Part shown: in pieces, positions 9,271 to 19,030 of the stretch
How the letters are laid out: each line of letters begins with the position of its first letter
Numbering within the stretch: the stretch's first letter is position 1
Assembly: GCA_963663735.2 (NCBI GenBank)
Contig: CAXXHN010000001.1
Location: forward strand, 558,001-622,000
Length of the DNA stretch: 64,000 nucleotides
Reading direction: 5' to 3'
Origin: G963663735 sp963663735
GTDB lineage: Bacteria; Acidobacteriota; UBA6911; RPQK01; JAPXNP01
Position numbers and translations under genes: made by a program
The notes under the pieces: model-generated
What the model was told of the DNA's origin: nothing
The model's input: the letters and a program-made list of their open reading frames with translations, nothing else
Databases searched by the model: none

Positions 9271-10313
9271 ACGTATTAGGCATTGAATCCAGTTGCGACG
9301 AGACCGCCGCTGCCATTGTCCGGAATGGATCAGAAATCCTTTCCAGTGTTGTATCCTCCCAGGTTACAACCCATGCTGAATTCGGGGGAGTAGTCCCTGA
9401 ACTGGCCAGCAGAGAGCATATTGATAATATTTGTTATGTAGTTGAGGAATCACTGGAAAAAGCGGGCCTGGGATGGGCCGATCTGGACGGAATAGCCGTC
9501 ACCCATGGGCCCGGTCTTGTCGGGGCTCTGCTGGTCGGACTCTCATACGCCAAGGCCCTGGCTTATTCCAGGAATCTCCCTTTTCTCGGGATTAACCACC
9601 TGGAAGGCCATCTCTATTCGGTTTTTCTCGAAAACCCGGAAATCCCTCTCCCAGCCCTGGCCCTGATCGTATCGGGAGGCCACACCAATCTGTACCATTT
9701 CGAAAAAATGGGAGCCTGGAGACTGCTGGCAAAATCAAGGGATGACGCTGCCGGAGAAGCTCTCGACAAACTCTCCAAGAGGTTGGGGACTGGCTATCCG
9801 GGCGGCCCGGTCATCGAAAAAATAGCCAGGTTCGGCAATCCTGATGCGGTTTCCTTCACCATGCCCAAACTGAGTGATCACAGCCAGGACTTCAGCTTCT
9901 CAGGAATGAAAACCGCTGCCCTCAGATACCTTAAAAAACTGAATTTCGATGTTCTGGATCCACTGTTCCTCAATGAACTCCGGAACATTCCCCGGGAAAT
10001 TTTAGACCTGGCTGCTGGTTTCCAGGAATCAGTGATAAAACAGTTAATTGACCGCCTGGATAAGTGCCTTTTGGAAAAGCCAGCCCTGTCAATTCACATA
10101 TCAGGAGGTGTCTCCTGTAATGAAGCTCTGCGAAAGCGCATCAGGGAACATTTTGCTGCAAAAAATATTCCGGTGTACTACCCAGGCAAGGCCCTGACCA
10201 CGGATAATGCGGCCATGATAGCCGCGGCTGCCTATTACAGGCTACGCGCCGGACATAGTGATCCCTGGAATTTGCCTGCCGACCCCAACCTCAGGCTGCA
10301 GGAGCGGATATAA
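9267..10313 (+). CDS. tsaD: tRNA N6-threonylcarbamoyladenosine transferase
   Basis: Transfers the threonylcarbamoyl group to A37 of tRNAs reading ANN codons, working with TsaB and TsaE. The 348-residue protein starts LGIESSCDETAAAIV, has metal-binding histidines in the SREHID segment, VSGGHTNLY and the C-terminal GGVSCNEALRKRI and TDNAAMIA motifs. All are as expected for the Kae1/TsaD family. It is coupled by ATGA overlap to the preceding lipoprotein gene; tsaB and tsaE are not in the window. Confidence 0.98.
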   Translation: MNVLGIESSCDETAAAIVRNGSEILSSVVSSQVTTHAEFGGVVPELASREHIDNICYVVEESLEKAGLGWADLDGIAVTHGPGLVGALLVGLSYAKALAYSRNLPFLGINHLEGHLYSVFLENPEIPLPALALIVSGGHTNLYHFEKMGAWRLLAKSRDDAAGEALDKLSKRLGTGYPGGPVIEKIARFGNPDAVSFTMPKLSDHSQDFSFSGMKTAALRYLKKLNFDVLDPLFLNELRNIPREILDLAAGFQESVIKQLIDRLDKCLLEKPALSIHISGGVSCNEALRKRIREHFAAKNIPVYYPGKALTTDNAAMIAAAAYYRLRAGHSDPWNLPADPNLRLQERI

Positions 10314-10323
10314 GGTTGCTTTA

Positions 10324-10548
10324 ATGAGAAAACCGGAACGAATCCTATCAGAAGGATCAGAGACTGAACTCCAGAAGAATGATTTTGAACAGTACCTGAA
10401 AGTACTCTTTCCTCTCATTGAAGGTGATTCGGAAAAAGGAGAAATCAGGAAAAGACTAAATACCTATCTTGCAGAATACGATGTTCCCGTGGAAATTGAG
10501 GCAATGCTGAAAGATCTTTTTTTTACAAAATTCCGTGAACCTTTTTAA
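10324..10548 (+). CDS. Small conserved-looking protein, unknown
   Basis: A 74-residue, highly charged protein predicted to be mostly helical, with no cysteine and no membrane segment. The frame is open further upstream inside tsaD, but ATG 10324, ten bases after the tsaD stop, is the natural start. Its position directly between tsaD and the next gene on the same strand suggests one transcript. No function can be offered. Confidence 0.55.
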   Translation: MRKPERILSEGSETELQKNDFEQYLKVLFPLIEGDSEKGEIRKRLNTYLAEYDVPVEIEAMLKDLFFTKFREPF

Positions 10549-10608
10549 ATAGTGGACCTCCCGGTATAAGGGGAAGATATTTCACATTATAAGCTCAGGG
10601 AGTTACAG

Positions 10609-11397
10609 ATGGATTTTTCAAAACAGATAGAATTGGGCAATACCGGATTAAGGGTGGGAAGACTGGGGTGGGGCGCCAGTTATAATGCTCCTGCTGAATC
10701 ATATGAAGAGGGATTTGAAAGAGGATGCAACTATTTCTACTGGCTGAGCCGAAGACCCCAAATGAAAAAAGCCATTATAAACCTCTGCCGACAGGGGAAA
10801 AGAGAGCGATTGGTATTAAGTGTCCAGAGTTATTCACGTTCTCCTGCACTTATGGAAAGATCTCTGCAAAAAGCCCTCACTTCACTCTCGATAGATCATG
10901 TTGATGTCTTCATGCTGGGTTGGAGAAATAAATTCCCTTCAGAAAAGATTATGGAACGAGCCCTGGAATTGAAAAGGAAAGGAATGTGCAGATTTCTTGG
11001 TTTGTCCGGGCATCAACGTACTCTTTTTCCAAAGCTGGCGGAACAGGGACTCTTTGATATATACCAGGCCCGCTACAACGCCGCTCACCGGGGTGCCGAA
11101 ACCGAAACTTTTCCCTACATGAAAAATGCCGGAGTGATCTCTTTCACCGCCACCAGGTGGGGACATCTCCTGAAATCCTCCAGAATGCCAAAAGGTGAAA
11201 AGCCGTTGACAAGCAGTGAATGCTACCGTTTCGTTCTTTCCAACCCCTATGTTCACCTCTGCCTTTCCGGGCCAAAAAGCGGGAAAGAAATGCAGGCCGC
11301 CCTGAAAACCCTGGAGGATTCGCCTCTGGATGAAAAGGAAATGGAAAGAATCCGAAAAATTGGAGATCACGTTCATAAGAGGGGTTTTCTTTTTTGA
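10609..11397 (+). CDS. Aldo/keto reductase-like protein lacking catalytic residues
   Basis: The 262-residue protein follows the aldo/keto reductase fold: an N-terminal LGNTGLRVGRLGWG segment, MERSLQKALTSLSIDHVDVFML and FLGLSGHQR match family landmarks. The catalytic tetrad (Asp, Tyr, Lys, His) seems lost: the usual GxNFFDTAxxYG stretch reads GCNYFYW, the lysine strand reads LVLSVQSY, and the LLH histidine is replaced in FMLGW. It may be a non-enzymatic relative or have a different chemistry. It is shorter than many AKRs and has no C-terminal ferredoxin cysteines. It ends before the minus-strand receptor cluster. Confidence 0.75.
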   Translation: MDFSKQIELGNTGLRVGRLGWGASYNAPAESYEEGFERGCNYFYWLSRRPQMKKAIINLCRQGKRERLVLSVQSYSRSPALMERSLQKALTSLSIDHVDVFMLGWRNKFPSEKIMERALELKRKGMCRFLGLSGHQRTLFPKLAEQGLFDIYQARYNAAHRGAETETFPYMKNAGVISFTATRWGHLLKSSRMPKGEKPLTSSECYRFVLSNPYVHLCLSGPKSGKEMQAALKTLEDSPLDEKEMERIRKIGDHVHKRGFLF

Positions 11398-11419
11398 ATG
11401 TCATCAGGCGACCACCTGA

Positions 11420-11440
11420 GTTCAAGGTTCAAGGTCAATT
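11420..11440. repeat. Degenerate 7-bp periodic repeat, 3 units
   Basis: Units GTTCAAG, GTTCAAG, GTCAATT just after the aldo/keto reductase-like gene. Same period and core as the runs at 7147 and 21603. Confidence 0.45.
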
Positions 11441-11463
11441 GCCCTCAAGACGCCATCCACAGT

Positions 11464-11499
11464 TCACAATATTCACAATATCCACAATATCCACAATAT
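11464..11499. repeat. 9-bp tandem repeat, 4 units
   Basis: Four consecutive units of TTCACAATA or TCCACAATA, differing at one position. It is intergenic, between the convergent aldo/keto reductase-like gene and the first receptor gene. Copy number could vary between strains. Confidence 0.85.
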
Positions 11500-11550
11500 C
11501 CTGGCAGCACTGTACGGGCAAGGCAATAACAGGTTGGAAGCTCATGCCAC

Positions 11551-11586
11551 AAAAAAAAGGCAGGGCCTCGTGAAGAGGCCCTGCCT
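11551..11586 (-). terminator. Intrinsic terminator of first Oar-like receptor gene
   Basis: On the minus strand an 11-bp perfect stem (GGCAGGGCCTC / GAGGCCCTGCC, at 11575-11585 and 11559-11569) with a 5-base loop is followed by eight T residues. It lies 48 bases after the receptor stop codon. The same terminator stem recurs at 15593-15619. Confidence 0.93.
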
Positions 11587-11633
11587 GTCTTCATTCCAGG
11601 CAACCAGTTAAAGCTACCTGAAATTTTTCACTT

Positions 11634-14600
11634 CTACCACTTGAATTTAAGACCGAATCTGACGGTTCTTGCCGGAGCATTTCCATCAGTTCCAAGAATC
11701 TTCATGAAGTTGGAAGAAGTTACATCCAGGTTTGGATTACCGAAGTGAGGCGTATTGGTTACGTTGAAGGCCTCAGCGCGGAACTCGCTTGACAGCCATT
11801 CCGTGATGTTGAATACACGGAACACTGACAGGTCGAGGTTAGCCCATGTGGGACCGCGAACGATATTACGTCCGGAGGTACCATAACAGTCATAGTCTGT
11901 ACAGTCCACACCAGGAATCTGGGTCGGCTGCGCAAACGCGCTGGGATCATAATATGTGCCTTCTTTACCAATGTTGCCCAGGTTGTTGAGTTCGCCTACC
12001 TGGTCAGCAGTCTGGCTATTGCTGGCAGAGTTCAGATTACCGCCACTGGCACCGACTGTACCGTTGGACTGGGTATTAATGGAGAAAATTCCATTGATAT
12101 GCCAGTTCCTGACGAGAATAGCAGCAGCACCATCACTGTCCTGACCAAAGGGCAGAGCATACAGGGTTGCCCACTGGAATATGTGAGGCCTGTTGTAACC
12201 GGCGTTGGCGCGGTTTCTGCTGATCAGACCGGGGTCATTCCAGCTCAGGCCGGCCCAACCGTCATCATCCGCTCTGTTGATAGCCTTGGAATAGGTGTAA
12301 GCACCTTTAATAAACAGGCCGTTAACAAAACGACGGTTGATCGCGATCTGCAGGGAGTGATAGTTGGCACCAAACTGTCCATCCCAGAATTCCGTACCAG
12401 CTGTACGGTTGTCGTAAGCAGCTGAGTTGTACGTTCTTCCAGAGTTACCGGTTCCAGGTTTGGACCAGTTAAGCTCAAGGTCACCAAGAGCGCGAACAGT
12501 CTGGGTTCCTACGTAACCAACAGAAATAACGAAGTCAGCCGGGAACTTGCGTTCATAGATGACATTCCAGGACTGGATGTAGCCACGATGGATCTCATCG
12601 AAAGGCATGGACCTCTGCTGGGCGTTGCCAGGAATAATTACAGAACCTGAGGACAGAGCCGGGCCTTCAAAGAAGGGGATACCGGTTCCGGTCAGGGTTC
12701 CGTAAGGAACATATGATGTGTTGGAGTAACCAGATCCTGCATAGGTCAGCGGATAGAATCCACGAAGAGGACGTGAGAAAGGCAGCGGGTTATTGGTCAT
12801 ACCGTAACCTGCGCGCAGAACGCTCTTGTCGGAGATCCTGTAAGCAAAACCTACACGGGGAGCAAACATCATCTTGCTGGGTTTGATATTGTTGTCAAGG
12901 TCGAGGACCATCGGCCCGCCGGCATTAACTGTAGGCCAGTCAATGACTTCCATGCCGCGGTCTTTCCTTGTTACCAGCGGGAAGTACTCATAACGCAGAC
13001 CAAGGGTCAGGGTCAGTTTGTCACTGATCTGCCAACGGTCACGCACGTAAACAGCATGCTGCCATTCACGAGTGGTCATAAGCTCCCACTGCAGACTCTT
13101 GTCCCATCCATTGTAGGCACCCAGCTCGAAAGCTGCCATAGAGTTCTGCTGGTTGGAAGTAGAATTCGGAATCATGGTTAATTCGCGGGGTATGCTGAAT
13201 ACGCCACGAGGGCCGCCGCCGATTTCGGGCTGCCAGTGATCCATCGCGTGATGAACCAGGTCATAACCGAAACGGATATCATGGCTTCCATGAGACCAGC
13301 TGAAGTTATGGGTGAAGGTTGCGCTGTTTTCGTTACGGTTAACAGGCATCCACCCATCCTGGGTTCCATAATCACTGTAGGTGCTCAAGTTCATTCTGGG
13401 AACACCAGCACAGTAGTTTTCACCATTGAAGATACAAGCCTGGTCCTGGTTGTTGTTATTAACACCGGGGATTCCCAGGGTATCAGCACCATAGTTGCCG
13501 AGGGCGATATCGTCGCCGGCTACAGTCTGGTCCATATCAGTGAAACCAAAGTTGCCGTCCATCAGGAAGGTCGGGGACAGTGTCCAGTTATGTCCAATAC
13601 CCCAAACCTGTACGTTGGTGTCACCGGTTCCGGCTCCACCGCCGCCGATGGCACTACCACCGACAGGCCAGCCGAACATCGGCTCATTGGTAACTTTTGC
13701 ATCCATCATGGACCATTTGCCCCAGATGCGGTGCTCTTCACTGCGGTACCAGTCCATTTTCACGTCATAGTTATAACGGTTGAATAAACGGGTATCCTGG
13801 ATCTCGTAGTTATTGGTGTCGTCGCCAAGGCGTACATTCGGCAAAGGTAATGCGTTGAGAATTTTCACGGCAGCGGGATCCAGACGGTCAGTCGGGATTA
13901 CGTTGTTCGGGAAAAGGGTCTTGCCGTTACCTGAAGTATCGCCGGTGAAAGGATCATAGATTGCAAGGTCCGCAGGATTGGAACCTGAAAAATCACCGAG
14001 TCTTTCAGCAGCATAAGGAACTGTACCAGTGGCTGACTGAGCAGTACGCTCAATGGTTGCCTCGTAGCCGCCGAAGAAGAACAGTTTGTCCTTGATGATC
14101 GGGCCGCCGAGGGTGGCACCGGCGATGTTTCTCTTACCGGATACCAGGTCATTGACTGCAAAGTAGTCTTTGGCACCAAGGTAATTATTTTCATGATGCC
14201 AGAAAGCGGCTCCATGAAGGTCATTGGTACCGGACTTGGTGATAACAGTGGTAGCAGCACCACCGGCAAATCCCAGTTCAGCGTCAAAGTTGTTCGTGGA
14301 TACGTTTACAACTTCGATGGTTTCTGTGGGAGGTACATAAGCGGTGTGATGCGGCAGCCAGATGTTAACACTGATAGCGCCGTCAATACGGGTGTTGTTG
14401 TTGTTACGGTTGGTACCGTTGATGTTGGTGGTCAGGGCGCGGGCCGGAGTATCGGTGATCGCGTTCTGGAACCGGGCCGGGGTGGCACCTGGGACCAGGT
14501 TGATCAGGCTCTGATAGTTCCTGTACGCGGACAGGGGCAGATCCGTGATTTCTCTGGTTTCCAGCTGAGCACTAACGTCGGTACTGTCGGTTTTCAGTAC

Positions 14601-14996
14601 AGTGGCGGCACTTGAAACAGTAACTGTTTCAGTGATCTGACCGACCTGCAGTACGATATCCTGACGGACAACAGTACCTGCATTGACGATTACGCCTTCT
14701 GTTACTGATTCCCTGAAACCTGTCAAAACGGCACGCAGTGTGTAGGTACCGTTCGGAAGGTTGGGAAGGGTAAAGTTTCCAACGTCGTTTGAAATTGCGG
14801 TCGTACTCAAATTGGTTGTTGCGTTGGAGGCTGTGACTTCTACACCAGGAATCGCGCCGCCTGAGGTGTCCTTGACGGAACCGGTAAGGGTACCGTAAAG
14901 GGCCTGGGCGTTCACGTCCTGGGCTATCATTGCGAAAGCCAGCACCAAACACATACCAAGAAGAGCTATAGACCATCGCGTTTTACGATTAACCAT
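11634..14996 (-). CDS. Oar-like TonB-dependent receptor, copy 1
   Basis: Outer-membrane beta-barrel protein of 1120 residues. An N-terminal signal peptide probably ends at VNAQA; a carboxypeptidase-regulatory-like (Ig/CNA-B type) domain follows at about 30-115, then a plug domain (about 125-300) and a large barrel ending in the aromatic residue of KFKW, as outer-membrane proteins do. ATG 14996 has a strong AAGGAGGG site 6 bases upstream, so the longer open frame is rejected. Such Oar-like proteins are numerous in Acidobacteriota; substrates are usually unknown. It is nearly identical to the gene at 15668-19030. Its own terminator follows. Confidence 0.93.
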   Translation of the reverse strand: MVNRKTRWSIALLGMCLVLAFAMIAQDVNAQALYGTLTGSVKDTSGGAIPGVEVTASNATTNLSTTAISNDVGNFTLPNLPNGTYTLRAVLTGFRESVTEGVIVNAGTVVRQDIVLQVGQITETVTVSSAATVLKTDSTDVSAQLETREITDLPLSAYRNYQSLINLVPGATPARFQNAITDTPARALTTNINGTNRNNNNTRIDGAISVNIWLPHHTAYVPPTETIEVVNVSTNNFDAELGFAGGAATTVITKSGTNDLHGAAFWHHENNYLGAKDYFAVNDLVSGKRNIAGATLGGPIIKDKLFFFGGYEATIERTAQSATGTVPYAAERLGDFSGSNPADLAIYDPFTGDTSGNGKTLFPNNVIPTDRLDPAAVKILNALPLPNVRLGDDTNNYEIQDTRLFNRYNYDVKMDWYRSEEHRIWGKWSMMDAKVTNEPMFGWPVGGSAIGGGGAGTGDTNVQVWGIGHNWTLSPTFLMDGNFGFTDMDQTVAGDDIALGNYGADTLGIPGVNNNNQDQACIFNGENYCAGVPRMNLSTYSDYGTQDGWMPVNRNENSATFTHNFSWSHGSHDIRFGYDLVHHAMDHWQPEIGGGPRGVFSIPRELTMIPNSTSNQQNSMAAFELGAYNGWDKSLQWELMTTREWQHAVYVRDRWQISDKLTLTLGLRYEYFPLVTRKDRGMEVIDWPTVNAGGPMVLDLDNNIKPSKMMFAPRVGFAYRISDKSVLRAGYGMTNNPLPFSRPLRGFYPLTYAGSGYSNTSYVPYGTLTGTGIPFFEGPALSSGSVIIPGNAQQRSMPFDEIHRGYIQSWNVIYERKFPADFVISVGYVGTQTVRALGDLELNWSKPGTGNSGRTYNSAAYDNRTAGTEFWDGQFGANYHSLQIAINRRFVNGLFIKGAYTYSKAINRADDDGWAGLSWNDPGLISRNRANAGYNRPHIFQWATLYALPFGQDSDGAAAILVRNWHINGIFSINTQSNGTVGASGGNLNSASNSQTADQVGELNNLGNIGKEGTYYDPSAFAQPTQIPGVDCTDYDCYGTSGRNIVRGPTWANLDLSVFRVFNITEWLSSEFRAEAFNVTNTPHFGNPNLDVTSSNFMKILGTDGNAPARTVRFGLKFKW

Positions 14997-15030
14997 AGAA
15001 TCCCTCCTTAAAAGGTTGACATTAAAAAAA

Positions 15031-15585
15031 CCGAAAACAATAAACATAAAAATCGCGAGATTTACGATAATTATCAGAAAATTTATAATTAATTATAAAT
15101 CTTCACGGTAAATTAAATAAATTTACATTATTTACTCATGCAATCTTGATGCCATTTAATTTTCCTTCAATTTCATTTGCCCTAATACCTGATATAAACT
15201 GCGGTTATAAAGGTGTTTAAAACAAAAAAACAGACTTTATCGTCAAGCTTGAAGCAAGGGCGAAATTCAAAAAGTTGAACCCTTTTTCAAATGTGATTCA
15301 AACTTTCGAACACTCGGGAAAGGATTCAAATATCACAGGGTGATGCGAAATCCATAGAACAGCAAAAGCGGGACGTTTGGGGTATATATGTTAAAGCTTC
15401 TGCCAGGTCAGTATTGCAGGGGCATTTCACGAATAACCCGGTTATTGTTCCCTGATTGGAAAGTTGAGATTATGAATTAATTGACCGTCAGGAAAACCGT
15501 GGATGATGTCCTGAGGATAGCCAACCTTGAATTCCAGGTATTAAATCCTGAACTCAAGACGGGAAGAGACCGGTAAGCTGCGCAC
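15031..15585. other. Intergenic region unique to copy 1 promoter side
   Basis: This 555-base stretch separates the two receptor copies. It is AT-rich near the gene, contains the perfect palindrome at 15081-15100, and otherwise shows no coding frame, known RNA or repeat. It presumably carries the promoter of copy 1. Confidence 0.55.
15081..15100. promoter_or_regulatory. Perfect 20-bp AT palindrome upstream of receptor copy 1
   Basis: Half-site ATTTATAATT followed directly by its reverse complement, 85-104 bases before the ATG of copy 1. It could be an operator or part of the promoter. Copy 2 has no equivalent at this position. In an AT-rich spacer, chance cannot be excluded. Confidence 0.4.
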
Positions 15586-15620
15586 AAAAAAAGGCAGGGC
15601 CTCTTAACGAGGCCCTGCCT
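15586..15620 (-). terminator. Intrinsic terminator of second Oar-like receptor gene
   Basis: Same 11-bp GC-rich stem as at 11559-11585, with stem arms at 15593-15603 and 15609-15619, a 5-base loop of different sequence and a seven-T tail on the minus strand. Confidence 0.93.
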
Positions 15621-15667
15621 ATCTTCATTCCAGGCAACCAGTTAAAGCTACCTGAAATTTTTCACTT

Positions 15668-18600
15668 CTACCACTTGAATTTAAGACCGAATCTGACGGT
15701 TCTTGCCGGAGCATTTCCATCAGTTCCAAGAATCTTCATGAAGTTGGAAGAAGTTACATCCAGGTTTGGATTACCGAAGTGAGGCGTATTGGTTACGTTG
15801 AAGGCCTCAGCGCGGAACTCGCTTGTCAGCCATTCCGTGATGTTGAATACACGGAACACTGACAGGTCGAGGTTAGCCCATGTGGGACCGCGAACGATGT
15901 TACGTCCGGAGGTACCATAACAGTCTAAGTCTGTACAGTCCACACCAGGAATCTGGGTCGGCTGCGCAAACGCGCTGGGATCATAATATGTGCCTTCTTT
16001 ACCAATGTTGCCCAGGTTGTTGAGTTCGCCTACCTGGTCAGCAGTCTGGCTATTGCTGGCAGAGTTCAGGTTACCGCCACTGGCACTGACTGTACCGTTG
16101 GACTGGGTATTAATGGAGAAAATTCCATTGATATGCCAGTTCTTGACGAGAACAGCAGCAGCACCATCACTGTCCTGACCAAAGGGCAGAGCATACAGGG
16201 TTGCCCACTGGAATATGTGAGGCCTGTTGTAACCGGCGTTGGCGCGGTTTCTGCTCACCAGTGCGGGGTCATTCCAGCTCAGGCCGGCCCAACCGTCATC
16301 ATCCGCTCTGTTGATAGCCTTGGAATAGGTGTAAGCACCTTTAAAAAACAGGCCGTTAACAAAACGACGGTTGATCGCGATCTGCAGGGAGTGATAGTTG
16401 GCACCAAACTGTCCATCCCAGAATGCAGTACCAGCTGTACGGTTGTCGTAAGCAGCTGAGTTGTACGTTCTTCCAGAGTTACCGGTTCCAGGTTTGGACC
16501 AGTTAAGCTCAAGGTCACCAAGAGCGCGAACAGTCTGGGTTCCTACGTAACCAACAGAAATAACGAAGTCAGCCGGGAACTTGCGTTCATAGATGACATT
16601 CCAGGACTGGATGTAGCCACGATGGATCTCATCGTAAGGCATGGATCTCTGCTGGGCGTTGCCAGGAATAATTACAGAACCTGAGGACAGAGTCGGGCCT
16701 TCAAAGAAGGGGATACCGGTTCCGGACAGGGTTCCGTAAGGAACATATGATGTGTTGGAGTAACCAGATCCTGCATAGGTCAGCGGATAGAATCCACGAA
16801 GAGGACGTGAGAAAGGCAGCGGGTTATTGGTCATACCGTAACCTGCGCGCAGAACGCTCTTGTCGGAGATCCTGTAAGCAAAACCTACACGGGGAGCAAA
16901 CATCATCTTGCTGGGTTTGATATTGTTGTCAAGGTCGAGGACCATCGGCCCGCCGGCATTAACTGTAGGCCAGTCAATGACTTCCATGCCGCGGTCTTTC
17001 CTTGTTACCAGCGGGAAGTACTCATAACGCAGACCAAGGGTCAGGGTCAATTTGTCATTGATCTGCCAACGGTCACGTACGTAAACAGCATGCTGCCATT
17101 CACGAGTGGTCATAAGCTCCCACTGCAGACTCTTGTCCCATCCATTGTAGGCACCCAGCTCGAAAGCTGCCATGGAGTTCTGCTGGTTGGAAGTTGAGGT
17201 CGGGATCATGGTCAATTCGCGGGGCATGCTGAATACGCCACGAGGGCCGCCGCCGATTTCGGGCTGCCAGTGATCCATCGCGTGATGAACCAGGTCATAA
17301 CCGAAACGGATTTCATGGCTTCCATGAGACCAGCTGAAGTTATGGGTGAAGGTTGCGCTGTTTTCGTTACGGTTAACAGGCATCCACCCATCCTGGGTTC
17401 CATAATCACTGTAGGTGCTCAAATTCATTCTGGGAACACCAGCACAGTAGTTTTCACCATTGAAGATACAAGCCTGGTCCTGGTTGTTGTTATTAACACC
17501 GGGGATTCCCAGGGTATCAGCACCATAGTTGCCGAGGGCGATATCGTCGCCGGCTACAGTCTGGTCCATATCAGTGAAACCAAAGTTGCCGTCCATCAGG
17601 AAGGTCGGGGACAGTGTCCAGTTATGTCCAATACCCCAAACCTGTACGTTGGTGTCACCGGTTCCGGCTCCACCGCCGCCGATGGCACTACCACCGACAG
17701 GCCAGCCGAACATCGGCTCATTGGTAACAACAGCATCCATCATGGACCATTTGCCCCAGATGCGGTGCTCTTCACTGCGGTACCAGTCCATTTTCACGTC
17801 ATAGTTATAACGGTTGAATAAACGGGTACCCTGGATCTCGTAGTTATTGGTGTCGTCGCCAAGGCGTACATTCGGCGAAGGTAATGCGTTGAGAATTTTC
17901 ACGGCAGCGGGATCCAGACGGTCAGTCGGGATTACGTTGTTCGGGAAAAGGGTCTTGCCGTTACCTGAAGCATCGCCGGTGAAAGGATCATAGATTGCAA
18001 GGTCCGCAGGATTGGAACCTGAAAAATCACCGAGTCTTTCAGCAGCATAAGGAACTGTACCAGTGGCTGACTGAGCAGTACGCTCAATGGTTGCCTCGTA
18101 GCCGCCGAAGAAGAACAGTTTGTCCTTGATGATCGGGCCGCCGAGGGTGGCACCGGCGATGTTTCTCTTACCGGATACCAGGTCATTGACTGCAAAGTAG
18201 TCTTTGGCACCAAGGTAATTATTTTCATGATGCCAGAAAGCGGCTCCATGAAGGTCATTGGTACCGGACTTGGTGATAACAGTGGTAGCAGCACCACCGG
18301 CAAATCCCAGTTCAGCGTCAAAGTTGTTCGTGGATACGTTTACAACTTCGATGGTTTCTGTGGGAGGTACATAAGCGGTGTGATGCGGCAGCCAGATGTT
18401 AACACTGATAGCGCCGTCAATACGAGTGTTGTTGTTGTTACGGTTGGTACCGTTGATGTTGGTGGTCAGGGCGCGGGCCGGAGTATCGGTAATTGAATTC
18501 TGGAACCGGGCCGGGGTGGCACCTGGGACCAGGTTGATCAGGCTCTGATAGTTCCTGTACGCGGACAGGGGCAGATCCGTGATTTCTCTGGTTTCCAGCT

Positions 18601-19030
18601 GAGCACTAACGTCGGTACTGTCGGTTTTCAGTACAGTGGCGGCACTTGAAACAGTAACTGTTTCAGTGATCTGACCGACCTGCAGTACGATATCCTGACG
18701 GACAACAGTACCTGCATTGACGATTACGCCTTCTGTTACTGATTCCCTGAAACCTGTCAAAACGGCACGCAGTGTATAGGTACCGTTCGGAAGGTTGGGA
18801 AGGGTAAAACTTCCAACGTCGTTTGAAATTGCGGTCGTACTCAAATTGGTTGTTGCGTTGGAGGCTGTGACTTCTACACCAGGAATCGCGCCGCCTGAGG
18901 TGTCCTTGACGGAACCGGTAAGGGTACCGTAAAGGGCCTGGGCGTTCACGTCCTGGGCTATCATTGCGAAAGCCAGCACCAAACACATACCAAGAAGAGC
19001 TATAGACCATCGTGTTTTACGATTAACCAT
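15668..19030 (-). CDS. Oar-like TonB-dependent receptor, copy 2
   Basis: Same architecture and exact length (1120 residues) as copy 1: signal peptide, carboxypeptidase-regulatory-like domain, plug, barrel, terminal KFKW. The differences are conservative and scattered through plug and barrel, for example Phe to Tyr in SMP(F/Y)DE and Glu to Ala in GT(E/A)FWD. ATG 19030 with AAGGAGGG upstream is the start; the frame is open for another 85 codons upstream but that part is unlike a receptor. The region upstream differs from that of copy 1, so the two genes may be expressed under different conditions. Confidence 0.93.
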   Translation of the reverse strand: MVNRKTRWSIALLGMCLVLAFAMIAQDVNAQALYGTLTGSVKDTSGGAIPGVEVTASNATTNLSTTAISNDVGSFTLPNLPNGTYTLRAVLTGFRESVTEGVIVNAGTVVRQDIVLQVGQITETVTVSSAATVLKTDSTDVSAQLETREITDLPLSAYRNYQSLINLVPGATPARFQNSITDTPARALTTNINGTNRNNNNTRIDGAISVNIWLPHHTAYVPPTETIEVVNVSTNNFDAELGFAGGAATTVITKSGTNDLHGAAFWHHENNYLGAKDYFAVNDLVSGKRNIAGATLGGPIIKDKLFFFGGYEATIERTAQSATGTVPYAAERLGDFSGSNPADLAIYDPFTGDASGNGKTLFPNNVIPTDRLDPAAVKILNALPSPNVRLGDDTNNYEIQGTRLFNRYNYDVKMDWYRSEEHRIWGKWSMMDAVVTNEPMFGWPVGGSAIGGGGAGTGDTNVQVWGIGHNWTLSPTFLMDGNFGFTDMDQTVAGDDIALGNYGADTLGIPGVNNNNQDQACIFNGENYCAGVPRMNLSTYSDYGTQDGWMPVNRNENSATFTHNFSWSHGSHEIRFGYDLVHHAMDHWQPEIGGGPRGVFSMPRELTMIPTSTSNQQNSMAAFELGAYNGWDKSLQWELMTTREWQHAVYVRDRWQINDKLTLTLGLRYEYFPLVTRKDRGMEVIDWPTVNAGGPMVLDLDNNIKPSKMMFAPRVGFAYRISDKSVLRAGYGMTNNPLPFSRPLRGFYPLTYAGSGYSNTSYVPYGTLSGTGIPFFEGPTLSSGSVIIPGNAQQRSMPYDEIHRGYIQSWNVIYERKFPADFVISVGYVGTQTVRALGDLELNWSKPGTGNSGRTYNSAAYDNRTAGTAFWDGQFGANYHSLQIAINRRFVNGLFFKGAYTYSKAINRADDDGWAGLSWNDPALVSRNRANAGYNRPHIFQWATLYALPFGQDSDGAAAVLVKNWHINGIFSINTQSNGTVSASGGNLNSASNSQTADQVGELNNLGNIGKEGTYYDPSAFAQPTQIPGVDCTDLDCYGTSGRNIVRGPTWANLDLSVFRVFNITEWLTSEFRAEAFNVTNTPHFGNPNLDVTSSNFMKILGTDGNAPARTVRFGLKFKW

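Noticed and set aside
15031..15585. Possible transposon between the two receptor copies
   Set aside because: There is no transposase frame, no terminal inverted repeats and no target duplication; it looks like a normal spacer.
11956..18496. Long open frames on the plus strand inside both receptor genes (for example 13236-13787 and 17270-17821)
   Set aside because: They mirror the strong codon pattern of the receptors, occur at the same offset in both copies, and have no ribosome binding site or recognisable motif.
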